A stretch of DNA of 64,000 nucleotides from Shinella sp. H4-D48. Lineage in GTDB: Bacteria; Pseudomonadota; Alphaproteobacteria; Rhizobiales; Rhizobiaceae. This document shows, in pieces, positions 50,842 to 60,019 of the stretch. The DNA is taken from positions 124,001-188,000 of the forward strand of contig NZ_CP093338.1 of NCBI RefSeq assembly GCF_022637395.1. The letters run 5' to 3'. Both the position numbers and the translations under genes were made by a program. A model generated the notes under the pieces. That model saw nothing but the letters and a program-made list of their open reading frames with translations. It had not been told where the DNA came from and made no database searches. The stretch's first letter is position 1. Each line of letters starts with the position of its first letter.

Positions 50842-51789
50842 TTACTCGCTCAGAACGAACGGAGCGGTGTACTTGTCGACGTTGTCCTTGGTGATCAGCA
50901 GGCAATCGAAGAGCTGCTTTTCGGTTTCAACGCCGGTCGAGCCCGTCTTGATGACGTTGTCGGCCTGCTTGACGGCTGCTTCCGAGAAGACGGCAACCGG
51001 CTGGAGAACGGTGTACTGCAGTTCACCGGCCTTGATCGCGGCAACAGCGTCAGGCGAACCGTCGAAACCGCCGACCTTGACCTGGTCGAGCTTGCCGGCT
51101 TCCTTCAGGGCCGCGATGGCGCCAAGGGCCATTTCGTCGTTACCGCTGATCACGCCGATGATGTCCGGGTTTGCCTGAAGCAGGGACTGCATCTTGGCGT
51201 GGCCCTTCGTGCGGTCCCAGTCAGCCACTTCGCGGCCGACCTTCTCGAGGTCCGGGTACTGCGTCAGGACGGTTTCGTAACCGTTGGAGCGCGTTGCGGC
51301 GTTGTTGTCCGAAGGCGCGCCGAACAGTTCGACATACTTGCCCGTCTCGCCGACCGACTCGACCCACTGCTGCGCACCGAGAGCGGCACCCTGGGCGTTG
51401 TTCGAGACGAGCTGAGCCTTGGCAAGGCCTTCCTGGTTGATCTCAGCGTTGACGAGAATGACCGGGATACCGGCAGCAACGGCCTTCTTGACCGCGCCGA
51501 CAGAACCGTCGGCGTTGGCCGGGTCGAGGATGATCGCAACCGACTTGTTGGTGATCGCGGTGTCGATCAGGTTGCTTTCAGTGTTCGTGTCGCCCTTGTG
51601 TGCGCCGACATTGGCCGTGTAGCCCAGGCCTTCAGCCGTATTCTTGGCAACTTCGCCTTCCGTGAACCAGTACGGGTTGGACGGATCGTTGACGATGACG
51701 GTGATGAGGCCTTCGGCCCAGGCCGAGCTGAACAGCAGCGGCACGACGGCAGTTGCTGCGAAGAGGATACGCATACCTTTTTTGAACAT
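50842..51789 (-). CDS. Sugar/polyol ABC transporter substrate-binding protein (RbsB-like)
   Basis: 315 residues from the ATG at 51789 with a Sec signal (cleavage near SSAWA). Periplasmic-binding-protein type 1 fold: ITVIVNDPSNPYWFTEGEVA, VAIILDPANADGSVGAVKKA, VISGNDEMALGAIAAL. It binds the polyol for the importer encoded upstream in the same unit. In rhizobia the equivalent erythritol genes are eryE, eryF and eryG; this corresponds to the binding protein, though the second catabolic module downstream leaves the ligand open. Confidence 0.88.
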   Translation of the reverse strand: MFKKGMRILFAATAVVPLLFSSAWAEGLITVIVNDPSNPYWFTEGEVAKNTAEGLGYTANVGAHKGDTNTESNLIDTAITNKSVAIILDPANADGSVGAVKKAVAAGIPVILVNAEINQEGLAKAQLVSNNAQGAALGAQQWVESVGETGKYVELFGAPSDNNAATRSNGYETVLTQYPDLEKVGREVADWDRTKGHAKMQSLLQANPDIIGVISGNDEMALGAIAALKEAGKLDQVKVGGFDGSPDAVAAIKAGELQYTVLQPVAVFSEAAVKQADNVIKTGSTGVETEKQLFDCLLITKDNVDKYTAPFVLSE

Positions 51790-51894
51790 AGTCTCACTCC
51801 CTTTGTTGAGTCTGTTGACGCCGATTTTCGGCAATACTTTCCGCTGCCGGCTCCTCGATGGTCCGCCTCGTCCGGCCGCGGTCAGTTCCAGTCA

Positions 51895-51916
51895 GCCGTC
51901 GCGTTTCAGCGACGGC
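51895..51916 (-). other. Hairpin across the permease stop codon
   Basis: GCCGTCGC (51895-51902) and GCGACGGC (51909-51916) form a perfect stem whose loop holds the permease stop codon. It stands before the binding-protein gene and could tune read-through or message processing. Confidence 0.4.
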
Positions 51917-52946
51917 CGTATTTGACGCTGTTCAGAAGAACGGCGGTGACGATAACGGCGCCGGTGAAAACCGTCTGCCAGTATGCGGAGACGCCGATAA
52001 TCACGAGGCCGTCCGACAGGAACCCGATCACGAAGGCGCCCAGCATCGTGCCGATGACCGTGCCGCGGCCGCCCGTCAGCGCCGCGCCACCGATGACCAC
52101 GGCCGCAATGGCCGTCAGTTCGTAGGTGGTGCCGGCAGTCGGGCCTGCGGATGTCAGCTGCGAGGACAGGACGAGGCCGGCCACGGCAGCGCAGATGCCG
52201 GAAAGCACATAGACACTGATCTTGACGCGCTTGACCGGCACGCCCGACAGTTCTGCTGCGCGCTCATTACCGCCGGAAGCATAGAGCCAGCGGCCGAAGG
52301 CGGTGCGCGTCAGGATAATGTGGCAGACGACGGCGAAGACCAGCAGCACAATCACACCGATTGGAACGCCGGCCAGGCGGTTGAAGCCGAGCCAGTCGAA
52401 GCCGGTATTGCCAAGCTCCGGACGACCGCCAAGATTGTTGTAGGTTAGCCCGTTGGTCATCAAGAGAGCGATACCGCGGGCGACGTAGAGCACGCCGAGC
52501 GTGGCGACGAACGCCGGGACACGCAGATAGGCGATGAGTACGCCGTTGACCGCGCCGACGACCGCACCGAGCAGGCATGTCAGAACCACGACGACCCAGA
52601 CAGACGGATAAAGGATCACTCCGATCTGCGGCAGCGTCACGCCCTGCATCAGGAAGCCCGCAACAACGCCGGCAAGCCCGAGCGTCGAACCCACGGACAG
52701 GTCGATACCGCCATTGAGGATGACGAGCAGCATGCCGATGGCCAGCAACCCGAAGATCGCCACGTGCGACGCCATGATCAGGAAATTGTTGATCGTGAAA
52801 TAGTTCGGCGACATCAGCGAGAAGACGACCACGATGGCGATCAACGCGAAGAAAGCGCGGCCTTCGAACAGCAGTTCGACAAGGCTTTTCTTGCGCTTGC
52901 CGCCGCTTGTCGCCGCCTTCGTGTCTATTGCAGGTGTGACTGACAT
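51906..52946 (-). CDS. Sugar/polyol ABC transporter permease (RbsC-like)
   Basis: 346 residues, eight to ten hydrophobic segments, with the ribose-permease signature around GIDLSVGSTLGLAGVVAG and AAVVIGGAALTGGRGTVIGT. It forms the membrane channel with the double ATPase encoded just upstream. No overlap with neighbours, 12 bases from the ATPase stop. Confidence 0.92.
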   Translation of the reverse strand: MSVTPAIDTKAATSGGKRKKSLVELLFEGRAFFALIAIVVVFSLMSPNYFTINNFLIMASHVAIFGLLAIGMLLVILNGGIDLSVGSTLGLAGVVAGFLMQGVTLPQIGVILYPSVWVVVVLTCLLGAVVGAVNGVLIAYLRVPAFVATLGVLYVARGIALLMTNGLTYNNLGGRPELGNTGFDWLGFNRLAGVPIGVIVLLVFAVVCHIILTRTAFGRWLYASGGNERAAELSGVPVKRVKISVYVLSGICAAVAGLVLSSQLTSAGPTAGTTYELTAIAAVVIGGAALTGGRGTVIGTMLGAFVIGFLSDGLVIIGVSAYWQTVFTGAVIVTAVLLNSVKYGRR

Positions 52947-52958
52947 GCTTCAGCGCTC

Positions 52959-54500
52959 CTAATGGGCATGCACGGCTTCGCCGGAGGCGGCCATGATCTG
53001 TTCCTTGGTCGCATCGGGACCGAATTCTGCGGAGATGCGGCCACGCCGCATGACGATGACACGGTGCGCAATGCTGAGGCACTCGCCGACCTCGGAGGTC
53101 GTGTAGACAACGGCAAGTCCCTGCCTTGCGCGCTCGGCCAGCAGCTTGAACACTTCCGCCTTGGCGCCGATATCGATGCCGCGGCTGGGCTCGTCGAGCA
53201 GGATGACCTCAGGGTTGGTCGCCAGCATCTTGCCGATAACCACCTTCTGCTGGTTGCCGCCCGAGAGCGAACCAATTGCGGCATCGCCTCCGTCCGTCTT
53301 GATGTGCACTTTGCGGATCGCGTTGCCGACAAGATCAAGCTCTTTGCCGGCGGACGTGAAGAGACCGCGGGTGAAGGAGCCGATGCTGGCAAGCGAGAGG
53401 TTTCGCCCGACAGTCATGGTCTGCACCAGACCGTCGCGCTGGCGATCTTCCGGCACGAGCACGAGACCGTCGCGAATGCACTGCGCAATCGACTGGCCTG
53501 TTACGTCCCTACCCTTCAAAAGCACCTTTCCGGCGGTTGGCAAGAGACGTCCTGCGGCCGTTTCCAGCAATTCCGTGCGCCCTGCCCCCATGAGGCCATA
53601 GATGCAGACGATCTCGCCCTCGCGCACCGACAGCGACAGGTCGTCGACGACCGAATAGCCGGCACCGCCAGGATCGGGAACCGTCAGACCTTCGATGGAA
53701 AGCGCGACGCCGCCCATCTCATAACCTGTTGGCGGCGAGCCAAGATCGAAATTTTCACCGACCATGTGGCGCACGATCCATTCCAGATCAATGTCTTCCC
53801 GCCCGGCATAGGCGGTCATGGCGCCGTCGCGAAGAACCACCGCGTGGTTTGTGATCTGCAGCGCCTCCTCGAGGTGGTGCGAAATGTAGACGATGGAGAC
53901 GCCGCGGGCGGTCAGATCGCGGATGACCTTGAACAGCACCTCCACCTCGGACGCACTGAGCGCCGAAGTCGGCTCGTCCATGATGAGAATGCGCGAATTG
54001 ACGGACAGCGCGCGGGCGATCTCGACGATCTGCTGCTGACCGAGGCGCAATTCCTCTACCGGGGTCAGAGGATCGATATCCTCTTCGAGCTCTTCCATCA
54101 GGAGGCGCGTCTGGCGCTCTTCTTCTGCGAAGTCCACGCCCGTCGCCGTCATGATTTCGCGACCCATGAAAATGTTATCGCGGACGTTCATGTTGGGAGC
54201 GAGGCTGAGCTCCTGATGGATGATGGAGATGCCGCGGTCGCGTGCTTGGGAGGATGACGCGAAGGCGACAGGCTCCCCATCGAGTATGATTTCGCCGGAC
54301 GTGGGCTGTACCACGCCGGACAGGATTTTCATCAGCGTCGACTTTCCGGCGCCGTTCTCGCCGAACAGCGTCGTCACTTCGCCGCGGCGAATGTCGAAGT
54401 TCACACCCTTGAGAGCGTGGATATTGCCGTAGGATTTCGCCACGTTGCGTGCAGCAAGGACGACTTCACCCTTCTGGCCGATGTCGGCAACTTCGCTCAT
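52959..54500 (-). CDS. Sugar/polyol ABC transporter ATPase, two tandem nucleotide domains (RbsA-like)
   Basis: 513 residues. The first domain has Walker A GENGAGKSTLMK and Walker B ILIMDEPTSAL; the second has YGLMGAGRTELLE (degenerate), LSGGNQQKVVIGKML and VILLDEPSRGID. This asymmetric pair is normal for RbsA/XylG-type importers. It overlaps the DUF2291 gene by four bases. Confidence 0.94.
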   Translation of the reverse strand: MSEVADIGQKGEVVLAARNVAKSYGNIHALKGVNFDIRRGEVTTLFGENGAGKSTLMKILSGVVQPTSGEIILDGEPVAFASSSQARDRGISIIHQELSLAPNMNVRDNIFMGREIMTATGVDFAEEERQTRLLMEELEEDIDPLTPVEELRLGQQQIVEIARALSVNSRILIMDEPTSALSASEVEVLFKVIRDLTARGVSIVYISHHLEEALQITNHAVVLRDGAMTAYAGREDIDLEWIVRHMVGENFDLGSPPTGYEMGGVALSIEGLTVPDPGGAGYSVVDDLSLSVREGEIVCIYGLMGAGRTELLETAAGRLLPTAGKVLLKGRDVTGQSIAQCIRDGLVLVPEDRQRDGLVQTMTVGRNLSLASIGSFTRGLFTSAGKELDLVGNAIRKVHIKTDGGDAAIGSLSGGNQQKVVIGKMLATNPEVILLDEPSRGIDIGAKAEVFKLLAERARQGLAVVYTTSEVGECLSIAHRVIVMRRGRISAEFGPDATKEQIMAASGEAVHAH

Positions 54501-55147
54501 TGGACGTCGAACCTCACGGGCGTGACGATCCAGCTCTTCGGGTTGACCAGCTTGAAGACGCCGATGACAGTTACGGTCTTGCCCTCGATCGTCGCAGGAT
54601 CGAGATCCCCGAGGACGACCTTCTTGACCTCGTTGTTGATGGCAGAACCGGCATCCTGATATTCGATCTGGTTCTTGAACTGGCCGAACTCGATCTTGCC
54701 CGTCGCGTCGCGCAGGTCCGTGCCGTTCAGTGCCGGCCCGGTCTGGACGCGCACGGTCAGCTCAGCGGGCAGGCCCTCGACCGCAACGACATTGTAGTTT
54801 GCCTTGCGCTCGCCGAGCACGCCAGTGAATTTCACAGGAAAGACCGGCCCGACGGACGTAGCGACGCCATACTTTTCACCGGCGGCCTTCCTGTCGGCCG
54901 CAATGGCCTGCGACAGCTCGACCGCATCGACGGCGCGCTCTTCCACATTCTGCGTGATGAGCGGGAACTGCTCGGCGCCGAAGGCGACCGGTGAGAACTT
55001 CTGCACCTGGACATCAGCGTCCGAGCCGATCGTCACGATCTTCGTGTCGAAGGCCATGGCGCCGACGAGCACGATGGCGGCGGCAATGCCAAACCAGCGA
55101 TAGGACCGCGCCGGCTGCGGCGATTTCGAGAGCGTGGCTTCAGTCAT
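54497..55147 (-). CDS. DUF2291-family protein of the polyol importer unit
   Basis: 216 residues. One N-terminal membrane anchor or signal (WFGIAAAIVLVGAMAF), then an extracytoplasmic domain with GVATSVGPVFPVKFTG and a beta-rich C-terminus (VTVIGVFKLVNPKSWIVTPV). DUF2291 proteins accompany ribose-type importers in rhizobia; their function is unknown to me. First gene of the leftward unit, overlapping the ATPase start. Confidence 0.82.
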   Translation of the reverse strand: MTEATLSKSPQPARSYRWFGIAAAIVLVGAMAFDTKIVTIGSDADVQVQKFSPVAFGAEQFPLITQNVEERAVDAVELSQAIAADRKAAGEKYGVATSVGPVFPVKFTGVLGERKANYNVVAVEGLPAELTVRVQTGPALNGTDLRDATGKIEFGQFKNQIEYQDAGSAINNEVKKVVLGDLDPATIEGKTVTVIGVFKLVNPKSWIVTPVRFDVQ

Positions 55148-55363
55148 GTCCGTTGGCCTTGAGATAGAACGAGGAGGTTGTCAGCGAGGACGGCGACGAC
55201 AGGAACGGCGCATCGCTCATGCGGCGACCGTTTACGGGCATCTGGAGATCAGAAGATGTCACGACGTCCTCCCATGAACCGCGCTGGCCAGATCTCCTCA
55301 CCTGCTTCGCGCTGCATTGCACACATCTTCGCATCTGCGGTATGTGCACGTTATATGTCCCAA

Positions 55364-55393
55364 CACATATGTTAAGTTAACACAGGCTGTCAA
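55364..55393 (-). promoter_or_regulatory. Leftward promoter with embedded operator for the importer unit
   Basis: Read leftward, TTGACA at 55393-55388 is followed after 18 bases by TATGTG at 55369-55364. The spacer contains TGTTAAGTTAACA (55370-55382), a perfect odd palindrome. A repressor bound there would block the promoter. EryD or the DeoR protein are candidates. Confidence 0.55.
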
Positions 55394-55893
55394 TCGGGCT
55401 TTTTGCGGCAATCCACATTCATTCGCGATGACTGCCCTCGTCGAAACGTCAGAATTCCCGCCCCGACAGAAACAAGCCAGACAGAGTGAAATCGTCGCCT
55501 TGGAAGCATAGAGAAACCCGATATAATGCTGATTTTACTCAATTAACCTCGCAAGCCGTGTGAATACAGGGCACTTTTCGACAACGTATGAGAACACAAT
55601 CACAATCTGGCACACGATGCTGGGACCTCAAAAATTGCGTCGACGCAACAAGCACCACAACCTGGGCTTACCTTGAAAAAAACTCCACAGGCCGAAAATT
55701 TTTCCGAGACATGCGATAACTTTGTGTTATCTTCCATCGCGAGGTACGGAATATCTGCGTTCATTTCCTTTTGGCGTCACCGCCGAACACGAAAAAGCAC
55801 GCACTTCCGGAAAGACTTGTCGGGAGGATTGAATGCCCTGTTTCGGATCAGGCAACGCGGCGGCCACCGCTTCGCGTGGCGTGGGTGCGCGAC
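55394..55893. promoter_or_regulatory. Divergent ery control region with two further dyads
   Basis: The region between the DUF2291 gene and eryA has no convincing gene. It holds a perfect 14-base palindrome TTGCGTCGACGCAA (55635-55648) and an inverted repeat GATAAC-TTTGT-GTTATC (55715-55731), 160-180 bases before eryA. No -35/-10 pair for eryA is clear by eye. Confidence 0.45.
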
Positions 55894-57444
55894 ATGACTG
55901 AGTCGCATGATCTGATCATCGGCATCGATGCCGGCACGTCGGTCATGAAGGCGGTGGCCTTCAGCCTGAACGGCCGCCAGATTGCCAGCGCCTCGGTGCG
56001 CAACAGCTACAAAACGGGCGACGACGGGTCCGTCACGCAATCCCTGGACCAGACCTGGCACGACTGCACACGCGCACTGCTCGGACTGGCGGAAAAGATC
56101 GATCGTCTTGCCGAACGTACCGCTGCCATCGCTGTCACAGCACAGGGCGACGGCACCTGGCTCGTCGGCGCCGGAAATCGCCCGGCTGGCGATGCTTGGC
56201 TCTGGCTCGATGCCCGTGCTGCCTCCACCGTCGAGCGCCTTGCCGCTACCGACGAGGATAGGGCGCGATTCGCTGCGACGGGAACGGGCCTCAACACCTG
56301 CCAGCAGGGCACGCAACTGGCCCATATGGACCGTTATTATCCCGAGCTCCTCGCCGGGGCGGAAACGGCCATGCACTGCAAGGACTGGCTCTATCTCAAC
56401 CTGACGGGCGTGCGCGCGACGGACCCGTCCGAGGTCAGCTTCACCTTCGGTAATTTCCGAACACGCCAGTACGATACGGATGTTTTGGCCGCCCTTGGCC
56501 TCACGCATCGGCGCAACCTGCTGCCCGAGGTCATCGACGGCACGCAGACATCGCACAAGCTGACGGCGGCCGCGGCGGCGTCATCCGGTCTCAGGGCCGG
56601 CACGCCTGTCTGCCTCGGCTATGTCGATATGTGCATGACAGCGCTGGGGGCCGGCGTACGCAGCGAGGGCCGCAACGCCGCCTGCTCCGCCATCGGCTCG
56701 ACCGGCGTTCACCTGCTGGCCAAGGCTGTAGAAGACGTCGTTCTGAATGCCGAACGCACCGGATACGTGATCGCCCTTCCGATTCCGGGCATCGTCACCC
56801 AGGTCCAGACCAATATGGGCGCGACGATCAACCTCGACTGGTTGCTGCAGGTGGGCGTCGGCATGCTGGGCGAGTTCGGCGTCAACGTCGGGCTGGACGA
56901 GATGATCGCCCGCGTCGACCAATGGTTTACGGCAAGCAGGCCGGGCAACATTCTCTATCATCCCTATATTTCGGAAGCCGGGGAACGCGGGCCATTTGTC
57001 AACGCACGCGCGCGTGCCAATTTCACCGGCCTTTCCAGTCGCCATCGCTATCCCGATCTCGTTCGCGCCGTGGTCGAGGGCCTCGGAATGGCAACGCGCG
57101 ACTGCTATGCCGCCATGGGGGGCCTGCCCTCCGAGTTGCGCGTGAGCGGCGGAGCAGCCCGGTCAGCCTCCCTTCGACGCACGCTCGGCGCCGCCCTTGG
57201 AGCGCCCGTGCGCGTCAGCACGCGCGAAGAAGCCGGAGCCGCCGGCGCCTCGATGATGGCAGCTGTCGCCATCGGCGCCTACAGCACCATGGACGACTGC
57301 ATCGCCGATTGGGTGACACCCGAGCTGGGCGCGGCCGAACAGCCTGATGCAGAAGCATCCGAACGTATGACACGCCTTTTCACCGCCTATGCGGATGTGC
57401 GCCGGGGCATCGCGCCCGCCTGGGACATCCTTGCCGCGCGTTGA
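55894..57444 (+). CDS. eryA: Erythritol kinase EryA (FGGY family)
   Basis: 516 residues from the ATG at 55894, close to the Brucella enzyme in length; a 41-residue in-frame extension is rejected. FGGY motifs: LIIGIDAGTSVMKAVAFS at the start, VTAQGDGTWLVG, WLWLDARAAS, and C-terminal LRVSGGAARSASLRRTLG plus EEAGAAGASMMA. It phosphorylates erythritol to L-erythritol-4-phosphate. It heads a unit eryA-eryB-eryC-eryD-tpi-rpiB, which fixes the identification better than the kinase alone. Confidence 0.92.
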   Translation: MTESHDLIIGIDAGTSVMKAVAFSLNGRQIASASVRNSYKTGDDGSVTQSLDQTWHDCTRALLGLAEKIDRLAERTAAIAVTAQGDGTWLVGAGNRPAGDAWLWLDARAASTVERLAATDEDRARFAATGTGLNTCQQGTQLAHMDRYYPELLAGAETAMHCKDWLYLNLTGVRATDPSEVSFTFGNFRTRQYDTDVLAALGLTHRRNLLPEVIDGTQTSHKLTAAAAASSGLRAGTPVCLGYVDMCMTALGAGVRSEGRNAACSAIGSTGVHLLAKAVEDVVLNAERTGYVIALPIPGIVTQVQTNMGATINLDWLLQVGVGMLGEFGVNVGLDEMIARVDQWFTASRPGNILYHPYISEAGERGPFVNARARANFTGLSSRHRYPDLVRAVVEGLGMATRDCYAAMGGLPSELRVSGGAARSASLRRTLGAALGAPVRVSTREEAGAAGASMMAAVAIGAYSTMDDCIADWVTPELGAAEQPDAEASERMTRLFTAYADVRRGIAPAWDILAAR

Positions 57445-57490
57445 GGACAACGACGATCGTGCCGCCGCGGCGGCGCCAGAGGAGACTGAT

Positions 57491-59002
57491 ATGAACGAGC
57501 CAAAGCTTATTGACCTCTTCGTCATCGGCGGGGGCATCAACGGCGCGGGCATCGCACGCGACGCTGCCGGACGCGGCCTTTCCGTGGTACTCAGCGAAAA
57601 GGACGATCTTGCCGAAGGCACATCCTCGCGCTCGGGAAAACTGGTGCATGGCGGCCTTCGCTACCTTGAATATTACGAGTTCCGCCTGGTACGCGAGGCG
57701 TTGATCGAGCGCGAAGTGCTGCTCAACGCGGCGCCGCACATCATCTGGCCGATGCGTTTCGTCCTGCCGCATAGCCCGCAGGACCGGCCGGCCTGGCTGG
57801 TACGCCTAGGCCTCTTCCTCTACGATCATCTTGGCGGCCGCAAGAAATTGCCCGGCACACGCACGCTGGACCTGAAGCGCGATCCCGAAGGCACGCCGAT
57901 CCTCGACCAGTATACGCGCGGCTTTGAATATTCCGATTGCTGGGTGGATGACGCCCGCCTCGTTACGCTGAACGCCATCGGCGCCGCAGAAAAGGGCGCC
58001 GTCGTGCTGACCCGCTCGCCGACCGTATCGGCCCGCCGCGAGAACGGCGCCTGGACGGTCACGACGCAGAACAGCGTGACCGGTGAAAGCAGGATCTTCC
58101 GCGCAAAGTGCCTCGTCAACTGTGCAGGCCCGTGGGTCACTGACATCATCAACCGCGTCGCCGGCTCGAATTCCGCACGAAATGTCCGCCTCGTGAAAGG
58201 AAGCCACATCATCGTTCCGAAATTCTGGGCGGGCGCGAACGCCTATCTGGTCCAGAACCACGACAAGCGTGTCATCTTCATCAATCCCTATGAGGGCGAC
58301 AAGGCGCTGATCGGCACCACTGACATCGCCTATGAAGGCCGCGCCGAGGATGTCGCCGCCGACGAGGCCGAAATCGATTACCTGCTGACGGCCGTGAACC
58401 GCTACTTCAAGGAGAAGCTGCGCCGGCAAGATGTGCTGCACTCCTTCTCCGGCGTGCGCCCCCTCTTCGACGATGGCAAAGGCAACCCCTCTGCTGTCAC
58501 CCGCGACTATGTCTTCGATCTCGATGAAACCGGCGGCGCACCGCTGCTCAACGTGTTTGGCGGCAAGATCACGACATTTCGCGAACTTGCCGAGCGCGGC
58601 ATGCACCGCCTGAAACATATTTTCCCGAATATGGGCGCGGACTGGACCGAGAAGGCACCCCTGCCCGGCGGCGACATGCCAAACGCCGACTACGAGACCT
58701 TCGCCAACAGCCTGCGGGACACCTATCCCTGGATGCCGCGCAAGCTCGTCCAGCACTATGGGCGCCTCTATGGCACGCGCACGAAATCTGTCGTCGGCAG
58801 TGCCACGGGCATCGAAGGCCTCGGTCGGCATTTCGGCGGGCAGCTCTATGAAGCGGAAGCCCGCTATCTCGTCGAGAAGGAATGGGCGCTGACGGCGCAG
58901 GACATTCTCTATCGTCGCACCAAGCACTACCTTCACCTGACTGAATCCGAACGGGCCGCCTTCGCGGACTGGTTCAGCACCAGCCGCCTTACAGCGGCGT
59001 GA
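57491..59002 (+). CDS. eryB: Erythritol-4-phosphate dehydrogenase EryB (GlpD-like flavoprotein)
   Basis: 503 residues from the ATG at 57491 (AGGAG seven bases before). FAD loop DLFVIGGGINGAGIARDAAG, SSRSGKLVHGGLRYLEYYEF, CLVNCAGPWVTDI, and ALIGTTDIAYEG, all GlpD-type. It oxidises erythritol phosphate to the tetrulose phosphate, passing electrons to the quinone pool at the membrane. The gene lies 46 bases after eryA and four bases overlap a possible GTG start of eryC. Confidence 0.92.
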   Translation: MNEPKLIDLFVIGGGINGAGIARDAAGRGLSVVLSEKDDLAEGTSSRSGKLVHGGLRYLEYYEFRLVREALIEREVLLNAAPHIIWPMRFVLPHSPQDRPAWLVRLGLFLYDHLGGRKKLPGTRTLDLKRDPEGTPILDQYTRGFEYSDCWVDDARLVTLNAIGAAEKGAVVLTRSPTVSARRENGAWTVTTQNSVTGESRIFRAKCLVNCAGPWVTDIINRVAGSNSARNVRLVKGSHIIVPKFWAGANAYLVQNHDKRVIFINPYEGDKALIGTTDIAYEGRAEDVAADEAEIDYLLTAVNRYFKEKLRRQDVLHSFSGVRPLFDDGKGNPSAVTRDYVFDLDETGGAPLLNVFGGKITTFRELAERGMHRLKHIFPNMGADWTEKAPLPGGDMPNADYETFANSLRDTYPWMPRKLVQHYGRLYGTRTKSVVGSATGIEGLGRHFGGQLYEAEARYLVEKEWALTAQDILYRRTKHYLHLTESERAAFADWFSTSRLTAA

Positions 59003-59010
59003 GGATGACC

Positions 59011-59946
59011 ATGCCGCTGACGCTCTCGCTCAACACCAATCCGCTGGTCAACCGCTTCGCCGACCCTGACGACCTTATCGACACGGTCGCAAGGGATCTC
59101 CGGCTGCGCGATCTTCAGCTGACCCATGAGTTCATCAACCCAAGCTGGAACGCCGATACGATCCGCCGCCTGACGCGCCAGATGGACCGCGCGCTCCAGC
59201 GCACGGGCGTGCGTGTCACATCCGGTATGACCGGCCCTTACGGCCGCCTCAATCATTTCGGCCACCCGGATGCGGAAGTGCGGCGCTATTACGTCGACTG
59301 GTTCAAGACCTTCGCCGACATCATCGGTGACCTTGGCGGCCAGTCCGTCGGCACGCAGTTCGCGATCTTCACTTACAAGGACTACGATGATCCGGTTCGT
59401 CGCGAGGAGCTGATCAAGATCGCCATCGACTGTTGGGCAGAGGTCGCGGATCACGCCAGGGACGCCGGCCTTTCCTATGTGTTCTGGGAACCAATGAGCA
59501 TTGGACGCGAATTCGGCGAGACCATCGAAGCCTGCCTTGCCTTGCAGGATCGGCTGACGGCGGCGGACATGGCCGTTCCCATGTGGATGATGGCCGATAT
59601 CGACCATGGCGACGTCACATCCGAAAACCCGGACGATTACGATCCCTATGCCTGGGCGCGCGCAGTCCCGAAGGTTTCCCCCATCATCCATATCAAGCAG
59701 AGCCTGATGGATAAGGGCGGCCACAGGCCGTTCACCGCCGCATTCAATGCCAAGGGCCGTATCCAGCCGGAGCCGCTGCTGAAGGCGTTTGCAGAGGGTG
59801 GCGCGGTCGAGAACGAGATTTGCCTCGAACTCTCCTTCAAGGAACGCGAACCGAACGACCGCGAGGTCATCCCGCAGATTGCCGAAAGCATTGCCTTCTG
59901 GGCGCCCTATATCAACACCGGTGCATCCGATCTCAAAGTGGGCTGA
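59011..59946 (+). CDS. eryC: Tetrulose-4-phosphate racemase EryC (sugar phosphate isomerase/epimerase family)
   Basis: 311 residues from the ATG at 59011, whose ribosome site is GTGAGG; a GTG at 58999 and ATG at 59005 are alternatives. AP-endonuclease-2/xylose-isomerase-like TIM barrel: LRDLQLTHEFINPSW, then MMADIDHGDVTSENPDDYDP. In Brucella EryC interconverts the L- and D-tetrulose-4-phosphates, which feeds the isomerases encoded later in this unit. Length and neighbours fit closely. Confidence 0.9.
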   Translation: MPLTLSLNTNPLVNRFADPDDLIDTVARDLRLRDLQLTHEFINPSWNADTIRRLTRQMDRALQRTGVRVTSGMTGPYGRLNHFGHPDAEVRRYYVDWFKTFADIIGDLGGQSVGTQFAIFTYKDYDDPVRREELIKIAIDCWAEVADHARDAGLSYVFWEPMSIGREFGETIEACLALQDRLTAADMAVPMWMMADIDHGDVTSENPDDYDPYAWARAVPKVSPIIHIKQSLMDKGGHRPFTAAFNAKGRIQPEPLLKAFAEGGAVENEICLELSFKEREPNDREVIPQIAESIAFWAPYINTGASDLKVG

Positions 59947-60019
59947 CCATTCCCGGAACGCTTGTCAGGACATCTCTGACAGGGACGTTGCGGGCGGACA
60001 GCAGGACAGGACATCATTG

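Noticed and set aside
52962-54257. 431-residue rightward frame
   Set aside because: Antisense to the double ATPase, whose Walker and signature motifs are intact.
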